Assembly: GCF_003116095.1 (NCBI RefSeq)
Contig: NZ_LGRA01000021.1
Location: forward strand, 791,719-855,718
Source of the DNA: Azospirillum sp. TSO35-2
Lineage (GTDB): Bacteria; Pseudomonadota; Alphaproteobacteria; Azospirillales; Azospirillaceae
DNA: 64,000 nucleotides
Direction: 5' to 3'
Shown: piece by piece, positions 39,516 through 56,779 of the stretch
How the letters are laid out: every line of letters starts with the position of its first letter
How positions within the stretch are numbered: the first letter of the stretch is position 1
Program-made: the position numbers and the translations under genes
Notes under the pieces: generated by a model
Database searches by the model: none
Seen by the model: the letters and a program-made list of their open reading frames with translations, nothing else
What the model was told of the DNA's origin: nothing

Positions 39516-40532
39516 TCATCCGTCCGCGGATGGAATGGCCCCGGCGCTGGTGCGTTCGTGGATGGCCTGCCGGCGGAAGCGGTACAACTCCGCGGGGCGG
39601 CCGCCGGTCTGGCTCTCGTAGCAGCCGGTCGGCTCGACGAAACCGCCGGAAATCATCAGGCGGCGGAAGTTCTGCTTGTGCACCCGCTCGCCCGACAGCG
39701 CCTCCACCACCAGCTGGAGCTGGTGCAGGGTGAAGGCCGGCGGCAGCAGTTCGAAGACGATCGGGCGGTAGCGCAGCTTGCCACGCAGCCGCTCCAGCGC
39801 GGTTGCCAGGATGCGGCGGCCGTCGCGCGCCATCGGCCGGCCGAGCGCGCGCGGCATGACGCCGCCGGCTGCCGGAGCGGAGCGGTCGACGCGGGCGGCG
39901 AGGTCGCGGTCGCGGAACGCCTCCACCACCAGGCCGGCCTCGTAGAGCAGCTCATAGCGCTCCAGCACGCGCTCCATGTCCCAGTCGGCGCCGTCCAGCC
40001 CGAAGGCCATCCGCGCCCGCTCGGCCCGGCGCTGGCGGGCGCCGTCATCGCCGGCGGCGTCGATCCAGCCGCCGAGCGCCGGCGCGATCACACCGTCGAG
40101 CAGCGGCGGGCGCTGGTCGCGCCAGTCCTCCCACGGGAAATGGTCGTAGAGGTCGCGCCATTCGGCCGAGCCCTCGCCACCCAGCGGCCCGTCGCGGACC
40201 AGCGCCAGATAGCCGACGACGACCGAGCGCGGCCCGCCGAACAGCTCATGCGGGTCGCGGTGGCGGTCGCCGAAGGTGTAGAGCTGCTCGACATAGCGCA
40301 GCGACAGGCCGGACAGCCCCTCCGCCACCGCGCGCACGCCCTCCTGCAGGGTGCGGAAACGGTCGGGGTCGAAGGGCGCGCCGGGCAAGGCGTCGCGGTG
40401 CGGCAACGGCTCGTCGCCGCGCCGGTGTTCCGCCGGCACGGCAAAGCCGCTGCGCACCGTCACCACGCGCGGCGTCCCGCCGGTCACCGCCACGATGGCG
40501 ACCGACAGGCCGAGTTGCAGGGCGTTGGTCAT
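39516..40532 (-). CDS. NrtR/NadQ-like regulator: degenerate Nudix domain plus winged helix
   Basis: 338 aa. The N-terminal ~240 residues are Nudix-like (GLSVAIVAVTGGTPRVVTVRSG, then YVEQLYTFGDRHRDP) but lack a recognisable Nudix box, so it is more likely ligand-binding than catalytic. The C-terminal ~90 residues (RYRPIVFELLPPAFTLHQLQLVVEALSGERVHKQNFRRLM) are the winged helix seen in NrtR-type NAD regulators. Alphaproteobacterial members of this group have been called NadQ; assignment to NAD control is by family resemblance only. It follows gltA on the same strand by 61 bp and could be cotranscribed. GGAAGGGGG precedes the ATG. Confidence 0.82.
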   Translation of the reverse strand: MTNALQLGLSVAIVAVTGGTPRVVTVRSGFAVPAEHRRGDEPLPHRDALPGAPFDPDRFRTLQEGVRAVAEGLSGLSLRYVEQLYTFGDRHRDPHELFGGPRSVVVGYLALVRDGPLGGEGSAEWRDLYDHFPWEDWRDQRPPLLDGVIAPALGGWIDAAGDDGARQRRAERARMAFGLDGADWDMERVLERYELLYEAGLVVEAFRDRDLAARVDRSAPAAGGVMPRALGRPMARDGRRILATALERLRGKLRYRPIVFELLPPAFTLHQLQLVVEALSGERVHKQNFRRLMISGGFVEPTGCYESQTGGRPAELYRFRRQAIHERTSAGAIPSADG

Positions 40533-40593
40533 CCCCCTTCCCTCTGCCCGGGAGGGAGAAGGAAGGGAAAGCGCCGACGCGCGGCTTTTGCGC

Positions 40594-41925
<1,332 letters not shown>

Positions 41926-42124
41926 GACCTTCTCACACTCCTTGCTGGCCGGTCGCCGGAGGTTCGGGCCCCCGCGGCCGGTCCTTGTGGTTGGCCCGTC
42001 GTTTCTGCGGCCCGGCACCGATGGCGCCACGCCGTCTTCTCCCGGTCTCCGAAGGGACGGTCGGAATGCGGAACCCGCAACCCCTCCGCGTCGTTGACTC
42101 CTTCGGAAGATAGCAGAGGACATC

Positions 42125-42391
42125 ATGACCGACACGCCCCAAGAACGCATCCCCTCCGAAGGCACTCCCACCAAGGGAGCGTCCGCGGGGGCATCCCCGA
42201 CGCCGGCCACGACACCGGGAGCGGCGACGCACGACCAGACGCCGGCCGGCGAGCGGTCCCCGCGCGAGGACATGCGCAAGACGCCCGGCGACGGCACGCT
42301 GCAGGACGCCACCCCCGCCGGCCTGTCGTCGAAGGAACTGCGCGAGCGGGCCGAGTCCACCGACGGTTCGTCCCAATCCGGCACCGGCTGA
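42125..42391 (+). CDS. Small hydrophilic hypothetical protein (88 aa)
   Basis: Not recognised. It is Thr/Pro/Ser/Ala-rich, probably disordered (MTDTPQERIPSEGTPTKG ... AGLSSKELRERAESTDG), with no signal peptide or membrane helix. An AGAGGA site 5 bases before the ATG supports translation. It lies divergent from gltA and 34 bp from the convergent end of the hybrid kinase gene. Confidence 0.55.
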   Translation: MTDTPQERIPSEGTPTKGASAGASPTPATTPGAATHDQTPAGERSPREDMRKTPGDGTLQDATPAGLSSKELRERAESTDGSSQSGTG

Positions 42392-42425
42392 GCGCCCCCC
42401 GGCGGGGTGGTGACGGCGGCGGCGG

Positions 42426-45400
42426 TCAGGCCGCCGGGTGGGGCACCGCGGTGCGGTCGCGCAACCGCTGCTCCAGCCGGGCCGCCTCGCGCACCAGCAC
42501 CGGCAGAAGCTGCACCGCCTGCGCCTGGTCGCCGTTGCGGCAGACGACCTCCATCCTCCAGGCCAGGTGCAGCACCGCCATGCCGCCGAAGCTGCCGGCA
42601 AGGCTGGACAGGTCGTGCGCCTCCCCCGCCAGCCGGCGCAGGTCGATGGCGCCCGACAGCGCCGATTCCGCGATGGCCGACAGCCGCTCCAGCCGCTTGG
42701 CCACGTCGCTCAGGAAGCTGTCGACGATCAGCGCCAAATTGTCGGCGCCGACCGTCGCAACCAGATCGGCGAGCACCGCCTCGTCGAGCGCGTCGCCCGC
42801 CTCCTCTTCGGCGCCACCCTCCCGACCGGCCGCGTCCGCCGACGTCCCGGCCTGCCCCCCGGTGTCCGCCGCCATCCAGCGGTCGAGCGCCGCCAACAGC
42901 CCGGCGCGGCTGATCGGCTTGGTCAGATAGTCGCTCATGCCGGCGCGCAGGCATTGTTCGCGGGTGCCGGGCATCGCGTCGGCGGTCAGCGCGATGATCG
43001 GCAGGCTGGTCAGACGCCCGCCCTGCGTCCGGCCCAACGCCCGGATCGCCTGGGCAGCCTCCAGCCCGTCCATCCCCGGCATCTGCACATCCATCAGGAT
43101 CAGGTCGATCCCGCCGCGGCAGGCGGCGGCCACCGCCTGCTCGCCATCTTCGGCCAGTTCGACGGTGTAGCCCAGCTTGCGCAACAGGGTGGTGGCGAAC
43201 AGCTGGTTGGTCCGGTTGTCCTCCGCCAGCAGGATGCGGCCGGTGCGTTGCGCCTCGACGACGGCTTGGACGGCGGGCTGGGCGGGAGCGCCGGCGTCGG
43301 GCGCCGCGACGCCGGGGTCGAGCAGCTCGGTCAGGCAGGCGGCCAGCGCGCTCTGGCGCAGCGGCCGGTTGACCACGGCGTGGGCCAGCCCGTGGACCAG
43401 CCCGCCCCCGCTTTCGCTCTGGAGCCGCGACGCGGGCCCCAACACCGCGACCAGCACGCGCCGGGTGGCGGCGATGCCGGGGTCGCCGGCGATCGCCGCC
43501 AGCAGCGCGTCACCGCCCATGCCGGGCATCGTCTGGTCGACCAGCACGACGTCGAACGGCTTGCCCCCGAAGGCCGCGCGCCGCAGCGCGTCGAGCGCGT
43601 CCGGCCCGTTGTCGACCGCCGTCGGCACAGCCCCCAGGCTGTCGAGCATCGCCGCCAGGACGCGCCGGTTCACCGCCAGATCGTCGACGATCAGGACGCG
43701 ACGGCCGGCCAGCGGCTGCTCGGCCGGCGGCAACGCCTCGTCCGACAGCGCCAGCGGCAGGTCGACCAGGAACCGGCTGCCGGTGCCGGGCGTGCTTTCC
43801 ACCGCGATGCTGCCGCCCATCAGCTCCGACAATTGGCGGCAGATCGCCAGCCCCAGCCCGGTGCCGCCGAACTTGCGGGTGATCGACCCGTCGACCTGCT
43901 GGAACTTGTTGAACAGGGTGGGCAGGGCGTCGGCCGGGATGCCGATGCCGGTGTCGGTCACGGTGATGCGCAGCACCAGATGCGCGTCGGTGGCGTCCAG
44001 CGCCTCCAGCTCCACCGCGACCGACCCCTGGTCGGTGAACTTCACGGCGTTGCCGACCAGATTGACCAGGATTTGCCGGATGCGCGTCGGGTCGCCCAGC
44101 AGCGTGCGGCGCAGCAGCGGGTCGATGTAGAAGCCGATCTCGATGCCCTTCTCGTGGGCCCGCGGGGTCAGCAGCTCGACCACGCCCTCCACCAGATCGG
44201 CGGGGTCGAAGGGCAGCGTCTCGATGGTGACGCGGCCGGCCTCCAGCTTCGAGATGTCGAGGATGTCGTTGATGATGGTCAGCAGCGCGTTGGACGAGCT
44301 GCGCACCGCCTGCGCGAACTGGCGCTGCTCGTCGGTCAGCGGCGTGTCGAACAGCAACTCGGTCATGCCCATGATGCCGTTCATCGGCGTGCGGATCTCG
44401 TGGCTCATCGCCGCCAGGAATTCCGACTTGGCCTGGGTCGCCGCCTCCGCCCGGGCGCGCAGGGCGTCGGCCTCCTCGCGCGCCGCGTCCAGCCCCTCGG
44501 CCAGCGCGCACATGTCGGCGGCCTGGCGCTGCAACTCGTCCTCGAAGCGCTTGCGTTCGGTGATGTCGGTGCGGGTGCAGACCAGCGCCCCGCTGGAGGT
44601 GCGGTTCTCCGCCACCAGGATCCAGCGGCCGTCCGGCAACTGCCGTTCGAACGGCGCGCCGGGGCTGCGGTGCTGGGCCAGCTCGCCCCGGATCCAGGCT
44701 TCGTCGGTCGGGCCGTCGGGATTGCCGCCGAACTCGCCGTTGGCGATGGCGGCGCGCAGGATCGCCTCGAACGGGCGGCCGGGGGTCAGCAGCGCCGCCG
44801 TGCGCGGGTGGGCGGCGCGGTAACGCTGGTTGCACAGGATCAGCCGGTCGTCGGCGTCGAAATAGGCCAGACCTTCCGGCACCGCCTCGATCGCGTCGTC
44901 GAGCGTCTGCTTGGCGAGGCGCAGCTCCTCCTCGGTCAGCTTCTCCCGCGTGATGTCGGTGTGGGCGCCGACCATGCGAACCACCTGGCCGGAGGCGTCG
45001 CGCACCTGGATGGCGCGGCTGAGGATGTAGACGGTGTGCCCGCGCTTGTGGCGGAAGCGCTGCACCGCCTCGAAGGTCGGGATGCGGCCGCTGTTGTAAT
45101 CCTCCACCATCCGCAGCGCCGCGGCGTGGTCCTCCTCGAAGATCAGGCTCGACCACATCTCCAGCGTGTTCTCCAGCTCGTCGTCGCGGTAGCCGAGCTG
45201 CTCCTTCCAGGTGGGCGAGAACCAGATGCTGTTGGTGCGAAAATCCCAGTCCCAGATGCCGTCCCGCGTCGCCTGCACGGTCAGCGCGAGCAGTTCGCGG
45301 TTCGACCGGAGTTCGGCCTCCTCCCGCTTGGCCTCGGTGATGTCCTGCACGACGCCGAGCAGCCCGGCCGGCCGGCCGTCGGCCCCCCATTCGGCCATGC

Positions 45401-46255
45401 CGCGGATGAAGACATGCCGCAGTTCGCCGTCCGGCCGGATGGCACGGGCTTCCGCCGAAAACCCCTCCCCCGTTGTCCGGGCGCGCTCGACCAGCGCCGC
45501 CATCCTCGGCAGATCGTCCGGGTGATAGGCGGCGCGCGACAGCTCGACGGTCGGGATCACCCCCTGGAGGGGCAGGCCCATGATGCGGAACACCTCGTCC
45601 GACCAGCGGCGCTCGCCGGTGACGAAGTCGATGTACCAGTGGCCGAACTGCCCGATCTCCTCGGCCAGGTTCAGCAGGCGCGAGCGGTCGCGCAGTTCCG
45701 CCTCCGCCTGTTCGCGCCGCGTCACCTCGCGGCGCAGCTCCAGCTCGTCGACCACCAGCCGGGCGAGCTGGGTCAGCGTCTGTGCGTCGCGGGCGTCGAA
45801 GGACAGGTGCGGGATGTCGTCGATGACGCACAGGGTGCCCAGCTTGTACCCGCCGGCGACCAGCGGGGCGCCGGCGTAGAAGCGGATGTTGGGCGCGCCG
45901 GTGACCAGCGGGTTGCCGGCGAAGCGCCGGTCCTGCGTGGCGTCGTGGACCACCATCACGCCCTGGCCGTTGATGGCGTGGGCGCAGAAGGCGAGATCAC
46001 GCGGGGTTTCCGACACGTCCAGCCCGACGCGGCTCTTGAACCACTGGCGGTCGCGGTCGATCAGCGACACCAGCGCGATGCGCGTCCCGAAGAAATGCTG
46101 CGCCAGCCGGGTGATGTTGTCGAATCCGGCCTCGGCGGGGGTGTCGAGCACGCAGTAGGAGTCCAGCATCGCCTGCCGGTCGCGCTCGTCGGACGGCGGC
46201 GGTGCGGGAACGGCGCCGGGCGGCGGTGGCGCCGGGACGGCGCCGGGCGGCGCGC

Positions 46256-46259
<4 letters not shown>
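42426..46259 (-). CDS. GAF/multi-PAS hybrid histidine kinase with two receivers and Hpt
   Basis: 1277 aa, cytoplasmic (no TM helix). Order: proline-rich start, GAF (~25-165; LDTPAEAGFDNITRLAQHFF), three PAS/PAC units (~185-560), HisKA with His in AAMSHEIRTPMNGIMG (~620), HATPase (VGNAVKFTDQG, GTGLGLAICRQL), receiver 1 (VLVDQTMPGMGG, ~908), receiver 2 (LILMDVQMPGMDG, ~1055) and an Hpt domain with His in GEAHDLSSLAGSFG (~1213). Receiver 1 lacks the usual acidic-pair region strength (VLIVDDLAVN kept) and its Lys region is weak, so it may be a modulator. It starts with GTG overlapping the stop of the preceding response regulator (GTGA), so the two are translated together. Confidence 0.93.
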
Positions 46260-47665
<1,406 letters not shown>

Positions 47666-47791
47666 GGGTCAGCACTCGGAAAGTTCAGGCGGATGCAGCA
47701 ACGGTGGCGGACCAACCGCGGAGGGATTGTATCGTGGCCGGCACCATATCTCCAGTCGGGGTATTCCTCCGGTCGGGCCCTGCGCCCCGCC

Positions 47792-48562
47792 TCAGGCGCC
47801 GCTGTCGATCAGGTCGGTGCGGCCGATCCGGCGCAGCGACACCTGGACCCGGGCGTTGTGGTCGCGGATTTCGCGCAGCGTCTTCAGCGTGAACTCGACG
47901 TGCGCGTCGGCCGCGGCGTGGGCGGCCTGGGCGTCGCCGGCCAGCACCGCGTCGGCGATGGCGAGATGCTGTTGCAGCAGCAGGTCGCGCACCCCCGGCC
48001 GGGAATAGAGGTCGGCGCGGTTGTAGAAGACGTCGTTGCGCAGCAGGTCGGACAGCGTCCGCATGATGTGCAGCATGACGACGTTGTGCGCCGCCTCGTA
48101 AATCGCCAGATGCAGGTCGGCGTCGGCGTCCGCCTCTTCGGAGCTGTCGTCCTGGCCGTGGGCGGCCTGCATGCGGGCGACGATGGCGCGGATGCCGTCG
48201 CGGTCGGGACCGGTCGCCCGTTGCGCCGCCAGACCAGCCGCCGCGGCCTCGATCGAGCGGCGGAACTCCAGATAATCGAAGGACGCGTCCGGCTTGTTGC
48301 GCATCAGCGTCACCAGCGGATCGGCGATCTGCGACAGGAAGCTGGCGACGTGGGTGCCGTTGCGGCCGCTGACCAGCAGCCCGCGTTCCTCCAGCTTGGC
48401 GATGGCGTCACGCAGCGACGGGCGCGACACGTCCAGCTTCACCGCCAGTTCGCGTTCGGCCAGCAGCTTTTCTCCCGGGCGCAGCGCGCCTTCCAGGATC
48501 AGCCGTTCCAGATGCTCGGCAATGGCGTCGGCCAGCTTGGCCGGTTTGATCGTCCCCTGCAT
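47792..48562 (-). CDS. lldR: LldR/PdhR-like GntR (FCD) regulator of lactate genes
   Basis: 256 aa. Winged helix (1-75; LLAERELAVKLDVSRPSLRDAI with a GRNGTHVASF wing) and FCD domain (~95-235; DADLHLAIYEAAHNVVMLH and QQHLAIADAVLAGD). Divergent from lldP-dld-lutABC, so almost certainly the lactate-responsive regulator of that block. GGAGAGG precedes ATG by about ten bases. An imperfect inverted repeat at 48706-48731 is a candidate operator. Lactate as effector is inference from family and context. Confidence 0.9.
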   Translation of the reverse strand: MQGTIKPAKLADAIAEHLERLILEGALRPGEKLLAERELAVKLDVSRPSLRDAIAKLEERGLLVSGRNGTHVASFLSQIADPLVTLMRNKPDASFDYLEFRRSIEAAAAGLAAQRATGPDRDGIRAIVARMQAAHGQDDSSEEADADADLHLAIYEAAHNVVMLHIMRTLSDLLRNDVFYNRADLYSRPGVRDLLLQQHLAIADAVLAGDAQAAHAAADAHVEFTLKTLREIRDHNARVQVSLRRIGRTDLIDSGA

Positions 48563-49040
48563 CGGATCGGCGGCCTCTCCTGCACGTCTCGCACCGTCTC
48601 TTCAATACCGGTGCAACGGAGACGCGTCCAGAGGGGTGGTCGGCCCAGGCGGCCCTCACCCCCCTACGAAAGTGGGTTGGTTAGCAAACGATTCAGCCGT
48701 TGCACAGTTTGGTAAAATCTTTTATCCAACTGTCACCGTATGGATAAGAGATATCCGCCGCTGCCCGGATGGCAAGGGGTCTTCCCCAATGCCGCCGGGC
48801 CGGAAAGGGCATCCACATGTACCGGGACAGGACGGACCACCCCGACCAGGGGCGCATCCGCACCGCAGGGCCTGGGGCTGCGCGCCCCCGGCGGCGGTGA
48901 ACGCCATCGCATTGCCGGTCGCCCGGCCCGTTCCCCGTGCCGCCATCCCGGCACCGATGGGCGGGGCGCCAGAATGCGGCCAACCCGCCCCGGGACACCG
49001 TTCGGACCAAAACCACTCCCCGAGAAGGAGGTCCCCGAGG
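48563..49040. promoter_or_regulatory. Divergent lldR-lldP control region
   Basis: About 480 bp with no convincing gene. The part from 48680 to 48750 is AT-rich and carries a -10-like TAAAAT (48713) inside the inverted repeat listed separately. The remainder up to the lldP ribosome site is GC-rich leader of about 300 bp, long enough for post-transcriptional control, but I see no known riboswitch fold. Confidence 0.6.
48706..48731. promoter_or_regulatory. Candidate LldR operator
   Basis: AGTTTGGTAAAA (48706-48717) and TTTTATCCAACT (48720-48731) are inverted copies matching at 10 of 12 positions. The TTGGT/ACCAA-type outer parts recall LldR/PdhR sites. Position in an AT-rich promoter region divergent between lldR and lldP supports it. 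Confidence 0.55.
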
Positions 49041-50717
<1,677 letters not shown>

Positions 50718-50768
50718 GGCCGCTCTCCCGACCGTCTCCCTCCTCCCCTCCAGCCGGAGCCGCCGCCG

Positions 50769-53642
<2,874 letters not shown>

Positions 53643-53665
53643 GGCGGTGGATCGTGAAGGCGTGA

Positions 53666-53771
53666 TGCCCCCTCCCTAACCCTCCCCCTCTTCGAGGGAG
53701 AGGGAACTCCGCCGCTCCCGCGCTCAAGCCCCCTCTCCCGCCGAAGGCGGGGGAGGGTTGGGGAGGGGGCA
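53666..53771 (+). repeat. 106-bp palindromic repeat, orientation A
   Basis: Begins TGCCCCCTCCCTAACCC and ends with its near inverse (GGGTTGGGGAGGGGGCA); inside are two hairpins. Its reverse complement closely matches the element at 58327-58431 over the outer and inner stems. It sits between dld and lutA within the lactate operon, so it will form structure in the mRNA between the two. Confidence 0.93.
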
Positions 53772-53812
53772 ATGACGATCAACCATAAGAAGACGCCCCG
53801 GAGGAAACGCCC

Positions 53813-54568
53813 ATGGACCACCAGCCCGCCACCCCCAAACCGACCCGCGTCTACTACTTCGGCACCTGCCTCGTCGACCTGTTCTTCCCCGACGCCGGCA
53901 TGGCCGGCATCGAGCTGCTGCAGGCGCAGGGCCTCACCGTCGTCTTCCCGCAGGGGCAGAGCTGCTGCGGCCAGCCCGCCTACAACTCCGGCTACCGGGC
54001 CGAGGCGCTGAAGGTCGCCCGCGCGCAGCTCGATCTGTTCCCCGGCGACGACCCCATCGTCGTGCCGTCGGGCTCCTGCGCCGGCATGATGAAGAAGCAC
54101 TGGCCCGACCTGTTCCACGGCGAGCCGGACGAGGCCAAGGCGGTGCAGGTGGCCTCCCGCGTCTGGGAGCTGACCCAGTTCCTGGTCCAGGCGCTGGAGG
54201 TCCGGCTGACCGACAAGGGCGAGCCGGTGCGCGTCACCTGGCACGCCTCCTGCCACGCGCAGCGCGAGATGGGGGTGGTGGACGAACCGAAGGCGCTGCT
54301 GCGCCAGCTCGCCAACGTCGAGCTGGTGGAACTGGCACGCGAAAAGGAATGCTGCGGCTTCGGCGGCACCTTCGCTGTGCGCCACCCGGAGATCTCGGCG
54401 GCGATGGTCGGCGACAAGGTGGCGGACATCGCCGGCACCGGCGCGGCGCGCGTGGTGTCGGGCGACTGCGGTTGCCTGCTGAACATCACCGGCGCGCTGG
54501 AGGCCGGGCGCCAGCCGGTGCAGGGCCAGCACATCGCCCAGTTCCTGAAGGAGCGCACCCATGGCTGA
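53813..54568 (+). CDS. lutA: L-lactate dehydrogenase complex subunit LutA/LldE (CCG domains)
   Basis: 251 aa Fe-S oxidoreductase subunit. Two cysteine-rich CCG domains: GTCLVDLFFPDAG with GQSCCGQPAYNSG, and HASCHAQREMG with ECCGFGGTFAVR; also GDCGCLLNI. With LutB and LutC it oxidises L-lactate to pyruvate. GGAGGAAACGCCC before ATG 53813 is a strong ribosome site. Overlaps lutB by 8 bp. Confidence 0.97.
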   Translation: MDHQPATPKPTRVYYFGTCLVDLFFPDAGMAGIELLQAQGLTVVFPQGQSCCGQPAYNSGYRAEALKVARAQLDLFPGDDPIVVPSGSCAGMMKKHWPDLFHGEPDEAKAVQVASRVWELTQFLVQALEVRLTDKGEPVRVTWHASCHAQREMGVVDEPKALLRQLANVELVELAREKECCGFGGTFAVRHPEISAAMVGDKVADIAGTGAARVVSGDCGCLLNITGALEAGRQPVQGQHIAQFLKERTHG

Positions 54569-56000
54569 CGGCACCGTCGATTTCGCAGCGGCGTCGCGCG
54601 CCGCGCTGCAGGACCCGCAGTTGCGCGGCAACTTCCGCCGCGCCATGGACGGGCTGATGGGCAAGCGCGCCGCCCAGTTCCCCGACGCGGCGGAATGGCG
54701 CGGCGTGCGCGAGCTCGCCGCCGCCGTCCGGCTGCGCGCCCTGGCCAAGCTGCCGGAGTTGCTGGAACGGCTGGAGGAAAACTGCAGCCGCAACGGCATC
54801 ACCGTCCATTGGGCCGCCACCACCGCCGAGGCCAACGCCATCGCGCTCGACATCCTGCGCAAGGTCGACGCCAAGCTGGTGGTCAAGGGCAAGTCGATGG
54901 TGACGGAGGAGATGCACCTCAACGCCGTGCTGGAAGACCATGGCATCGAGGTGCTGGAAAGCGACCTCGGCGAATACATCGTGCAGCTGGACGGCACCAT
55001 GCCGTCGCACATCATCATGCCGGCGATCCACCTGAACACCAAGCAGATCGCCCACCTGTTCAAGCGCAAGATCAAGGACGCCGAAAGCCGCGAGGATGCC
55101 GCCTACCTGACCGACCTCGCCCGCCGGGTGCTGCGCGCCAAGTTCCTGGCCGCCGATGTCGGCATGTCCGGCGTCAACGCCGCGGTGGCGGAAACCGGCA
55201 CGCTCTGCCTGATCGAGAACGAGGGCAACGGCCGGATGTGCACCACGGTGCCGCCGGTCCACATCGCCTTCATGGGGCTGGAGAAGGTCGTCGAAAAACT
55301 GGAGGACGTGCCGCCGGTCATCAGCCTGCTGCCGCGCTCCGCCACCGGGCAGCCGATCACCACCTACGTCAACATGATCTCCGGTCCCCGTAAATCGGGT
55401 GAGAAGGACGGCCCGCGCGAGGTCCATCTGGTGATCCTCGACAACGGGCGGTCGTCGATCTACGCCGACCCGGAGCTGCGCGACACGCTGCGCTGCATCC
55501 GCTGCGGCGCCTGCATGAACCATTGCCCGGTCTACACCAAGGTCGGCGGCCACGCCTACGAGGCGCCCTATCCCGGCCCGATCGGCAAAATCCTGGTGCC
55601 GCAGATCGAGGGGCTGGAGACACGCGGCGCCCTGCCCCACGCCTGCACCATGTGCAACGCCTGCGTCGAGATCTGCCCGGTCAAGATCCCGATCGTCGAG
55701 ATCATGGGCCGCCTGCGGGTCGAGGCGGTGCGCCCCGGCGGCGCGGTGAAGGACGGCGGCGCCAAGGCCAGCCGCGCCGAGGCGATGGTGTGGAGCGGCT
55801 GGGCGGCGATGAACGCCTCCCCCACCGCCTACCGCATCGCGACCTTGGCGATGAGCCGGCTCGGCAACGCGGCGCCGTCGTCGCTGCCGCTGCTGAAGGA
55901 CTGGACCCGCGTCGACAACGAGGCGGTCCGCAGCAAGCCGCGCTTCGCCACCCGCACCCTGCATGACCTCGCCCGCGCCAAGGGGATTCCCGATGCCTGA
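54561..56000 (+). CDS. lutB: L-lactate dehydrogenase complex subunit LutB/LldF
   Basis: 479 aa. N-terminal LUD domain (~65-290; AKLVVKGKSMVTEEMHLN, ETGTLCLIENEGNGRM) followed by ferredoxin-like 4Fe-4S motifs CIRCGACMNHCPVY and CTMCNACVEICPVKIP (~310-385). Electron-transfer subunit of the Lut complex. Start overlaps lutA; stop overlaps lutC start, so lutABC is translationally coupled. Confidence 0.97.
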   Translation: MADGTVDFAAASRAALQDPQLRGNFRRAMDGLMGKRAAQFPDAAEWRGVRELAAAVRLRALAKLPELLERLEENCSRNGITVHWAATTAEANAIALDILRKVDAKLVVKGKSMVTEEMHLNAVLEDHGIEVLESDLGEYIVQLDGTMPSHIIMPAIHLNTKQIAHLFKRKIKDAESREDAAYLTDLARRVLRAKFLAADVGMSGVNAAVAETGTLCLIENEGNGRMCTTVPPVHIAFMGLEKVVEKLEDVPPVISLLPRSATGQPITTYVNMISGPRKSGEKDGPREVHLVILDNGRSSIYADPELRDTLRCIRCGACMNHCPVYTKVGGHAYEAPYPGPIGKILVPQIEGLETRGALPHACTMCNACVEICPVKIPIVEIMGRLRVEAVRPGGAVKDGGAKASRAEAMVWSGWAAMNASPTAYRIATLAMSRLGNAAPSSLPLLKDWTRVDNEAVRSKPRFATRTLHDLARAKGIPDA

Positions 56001-56775
56001 CGCCCGCTCCGCGATCCTGGCCAAGCTCCGCGCCGACCGCGACGCCCACCCGCTGACCCCGCCGGCGTCGGACTTCACGCCGATCGAGGCGAAGCGCTGG
56101 CCGGATGATGACCGCCTGCCGCGCATCCGCCGCCTGATGGAAGCGGTGCACACCGAGTTCCTCGACGCCACCGACACCGACTGGCCGGCGGTGCTGCGGG
56201 AGTTCCTGGCCCGGGAGGGCGTCGGCACGCTGCTGTACGCGCCGGAAACGGAAGTGGGGAAGCGGTTGGAACGGGAGTGGGAGAGGGAGGGGACCCACGA
56301 AGTGGAGAGGGTGAGGGGTGATCCAAGATGCGAGCGCATCGATCCTTGCCTCACCCCTCACCCTTCCCATGCTCCGCATGGGCCCCTTCCCTCTCCCGGG
56401 GCGGGAGAGGGACCCACCCTCATCCCCTACGACAAACCCATCGAAGACCTGAAGCCCCAGCTCTTCACCGCCATCGACGCCGGGCTGACCACCACCCGCG
56501 GCGCCATCGCCGAGACCGGCAGCCTGATCCTGTGGCCGAGCGCCGACGAGCCGCGCACGCTGTCGCTCGTCCCGCACATCCACATCGCGCTGCTGCGCGC
56601 CGACGCGCTCTACGACACGTTCCTGCAGGCGATGCGCGAGCAGCGCTGGGCCGACGCCATGTCGACCAACGCGCTGCTGATCTCCGGCCCCAGCAAGACC
56701 GCCGACATCGAGCAGACGCTGGCCTACGGCGTCCACGGCCCGAAGCGGCTGGTGGTCCTGGTGGTGCGGAGCTGA
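55993..56775 (+). CDS. lutC: L-lactate dehydrogenase complex subunit LutC/LldG with in-frame repeat insertion
   Basis: 260 aa LUD-domain protein; normal LutC proteins are about 210-230 aa. N-terminal MPDARSAILAKLRADRD and C-terminal LUD part (AGLTTTRGAIAETGSLILWP, SLVPHIHIALLRADALYD, NALLISGPSKTADIEQTL) are intact. Between them, residues ~95-143 (VERVRGDPRCERIDPC... HGPLPSPGAGEGP) are translated from a palindromic repeat of the family found elsewhere in this window. The frame is preserved and the sequence resumes at LIPYDKPIEDL. The start at 55993 has AAGGGGA upstream and overlaps the lutB stop. Function is probably kept, since the insert falls in a surface region before the conserved core, but that is inference. 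Confidence 0.93.
   Translation: MPDARSAILAKLRADRDAHPLTPPASDFTPIEAKRWPDDDRLPRIRRLMEAVHTEFLDATDTDWPAVLREFLAREGVGTLLYAPETEVGKRLEREWEREGTHEVERVRGDPRCERIDPCLTPHPSHAPHGPLPSPGAGEGPTLIPYDKPIEDLKPQLFTAIDAGLTTTRGAIAETGSLILWPSADEPRTLSLVPHIHIALLRADALYDTFLQAMREQRWADAMSTNALLISGPSKTADIEQTLAYGVHGPKRLVVLVVRS
56274..56419 (+). repeat. Palindromic repeat inserted inside lutC
   Basis: Contains a 13-bp perfect inverted repeat (GGGTGAGGGGTGA 56309-56321 with TCACCCCTCACCC 56351-56363) enclosing the palindrome GATGCGAGCGCATC (56327-56340), then hairpins CCCATG/CATGGG (56366-56382) and CCCTCTCCC/GGGAGAGGG (56389-56411). GGGAGAGGG...GGACCCAC is present near both ends as a direct repeat. Boundaries are approximate. 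Same core family as elements at 8.7, 53.7 and 58.3 kb. Confidence 0.88.
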
Positions 56776-56779
56776 CCGA

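Noticed and set aside
54239..54253. A TGGCAC-type -24/-12 sequence (TGGCACGCCTCCTGC) within lutA
   Set aside because: Spacing is right, but it lies in the conserved coding segment WHASCH and has CTGC rather than TTGC; a chance product of codon usage.
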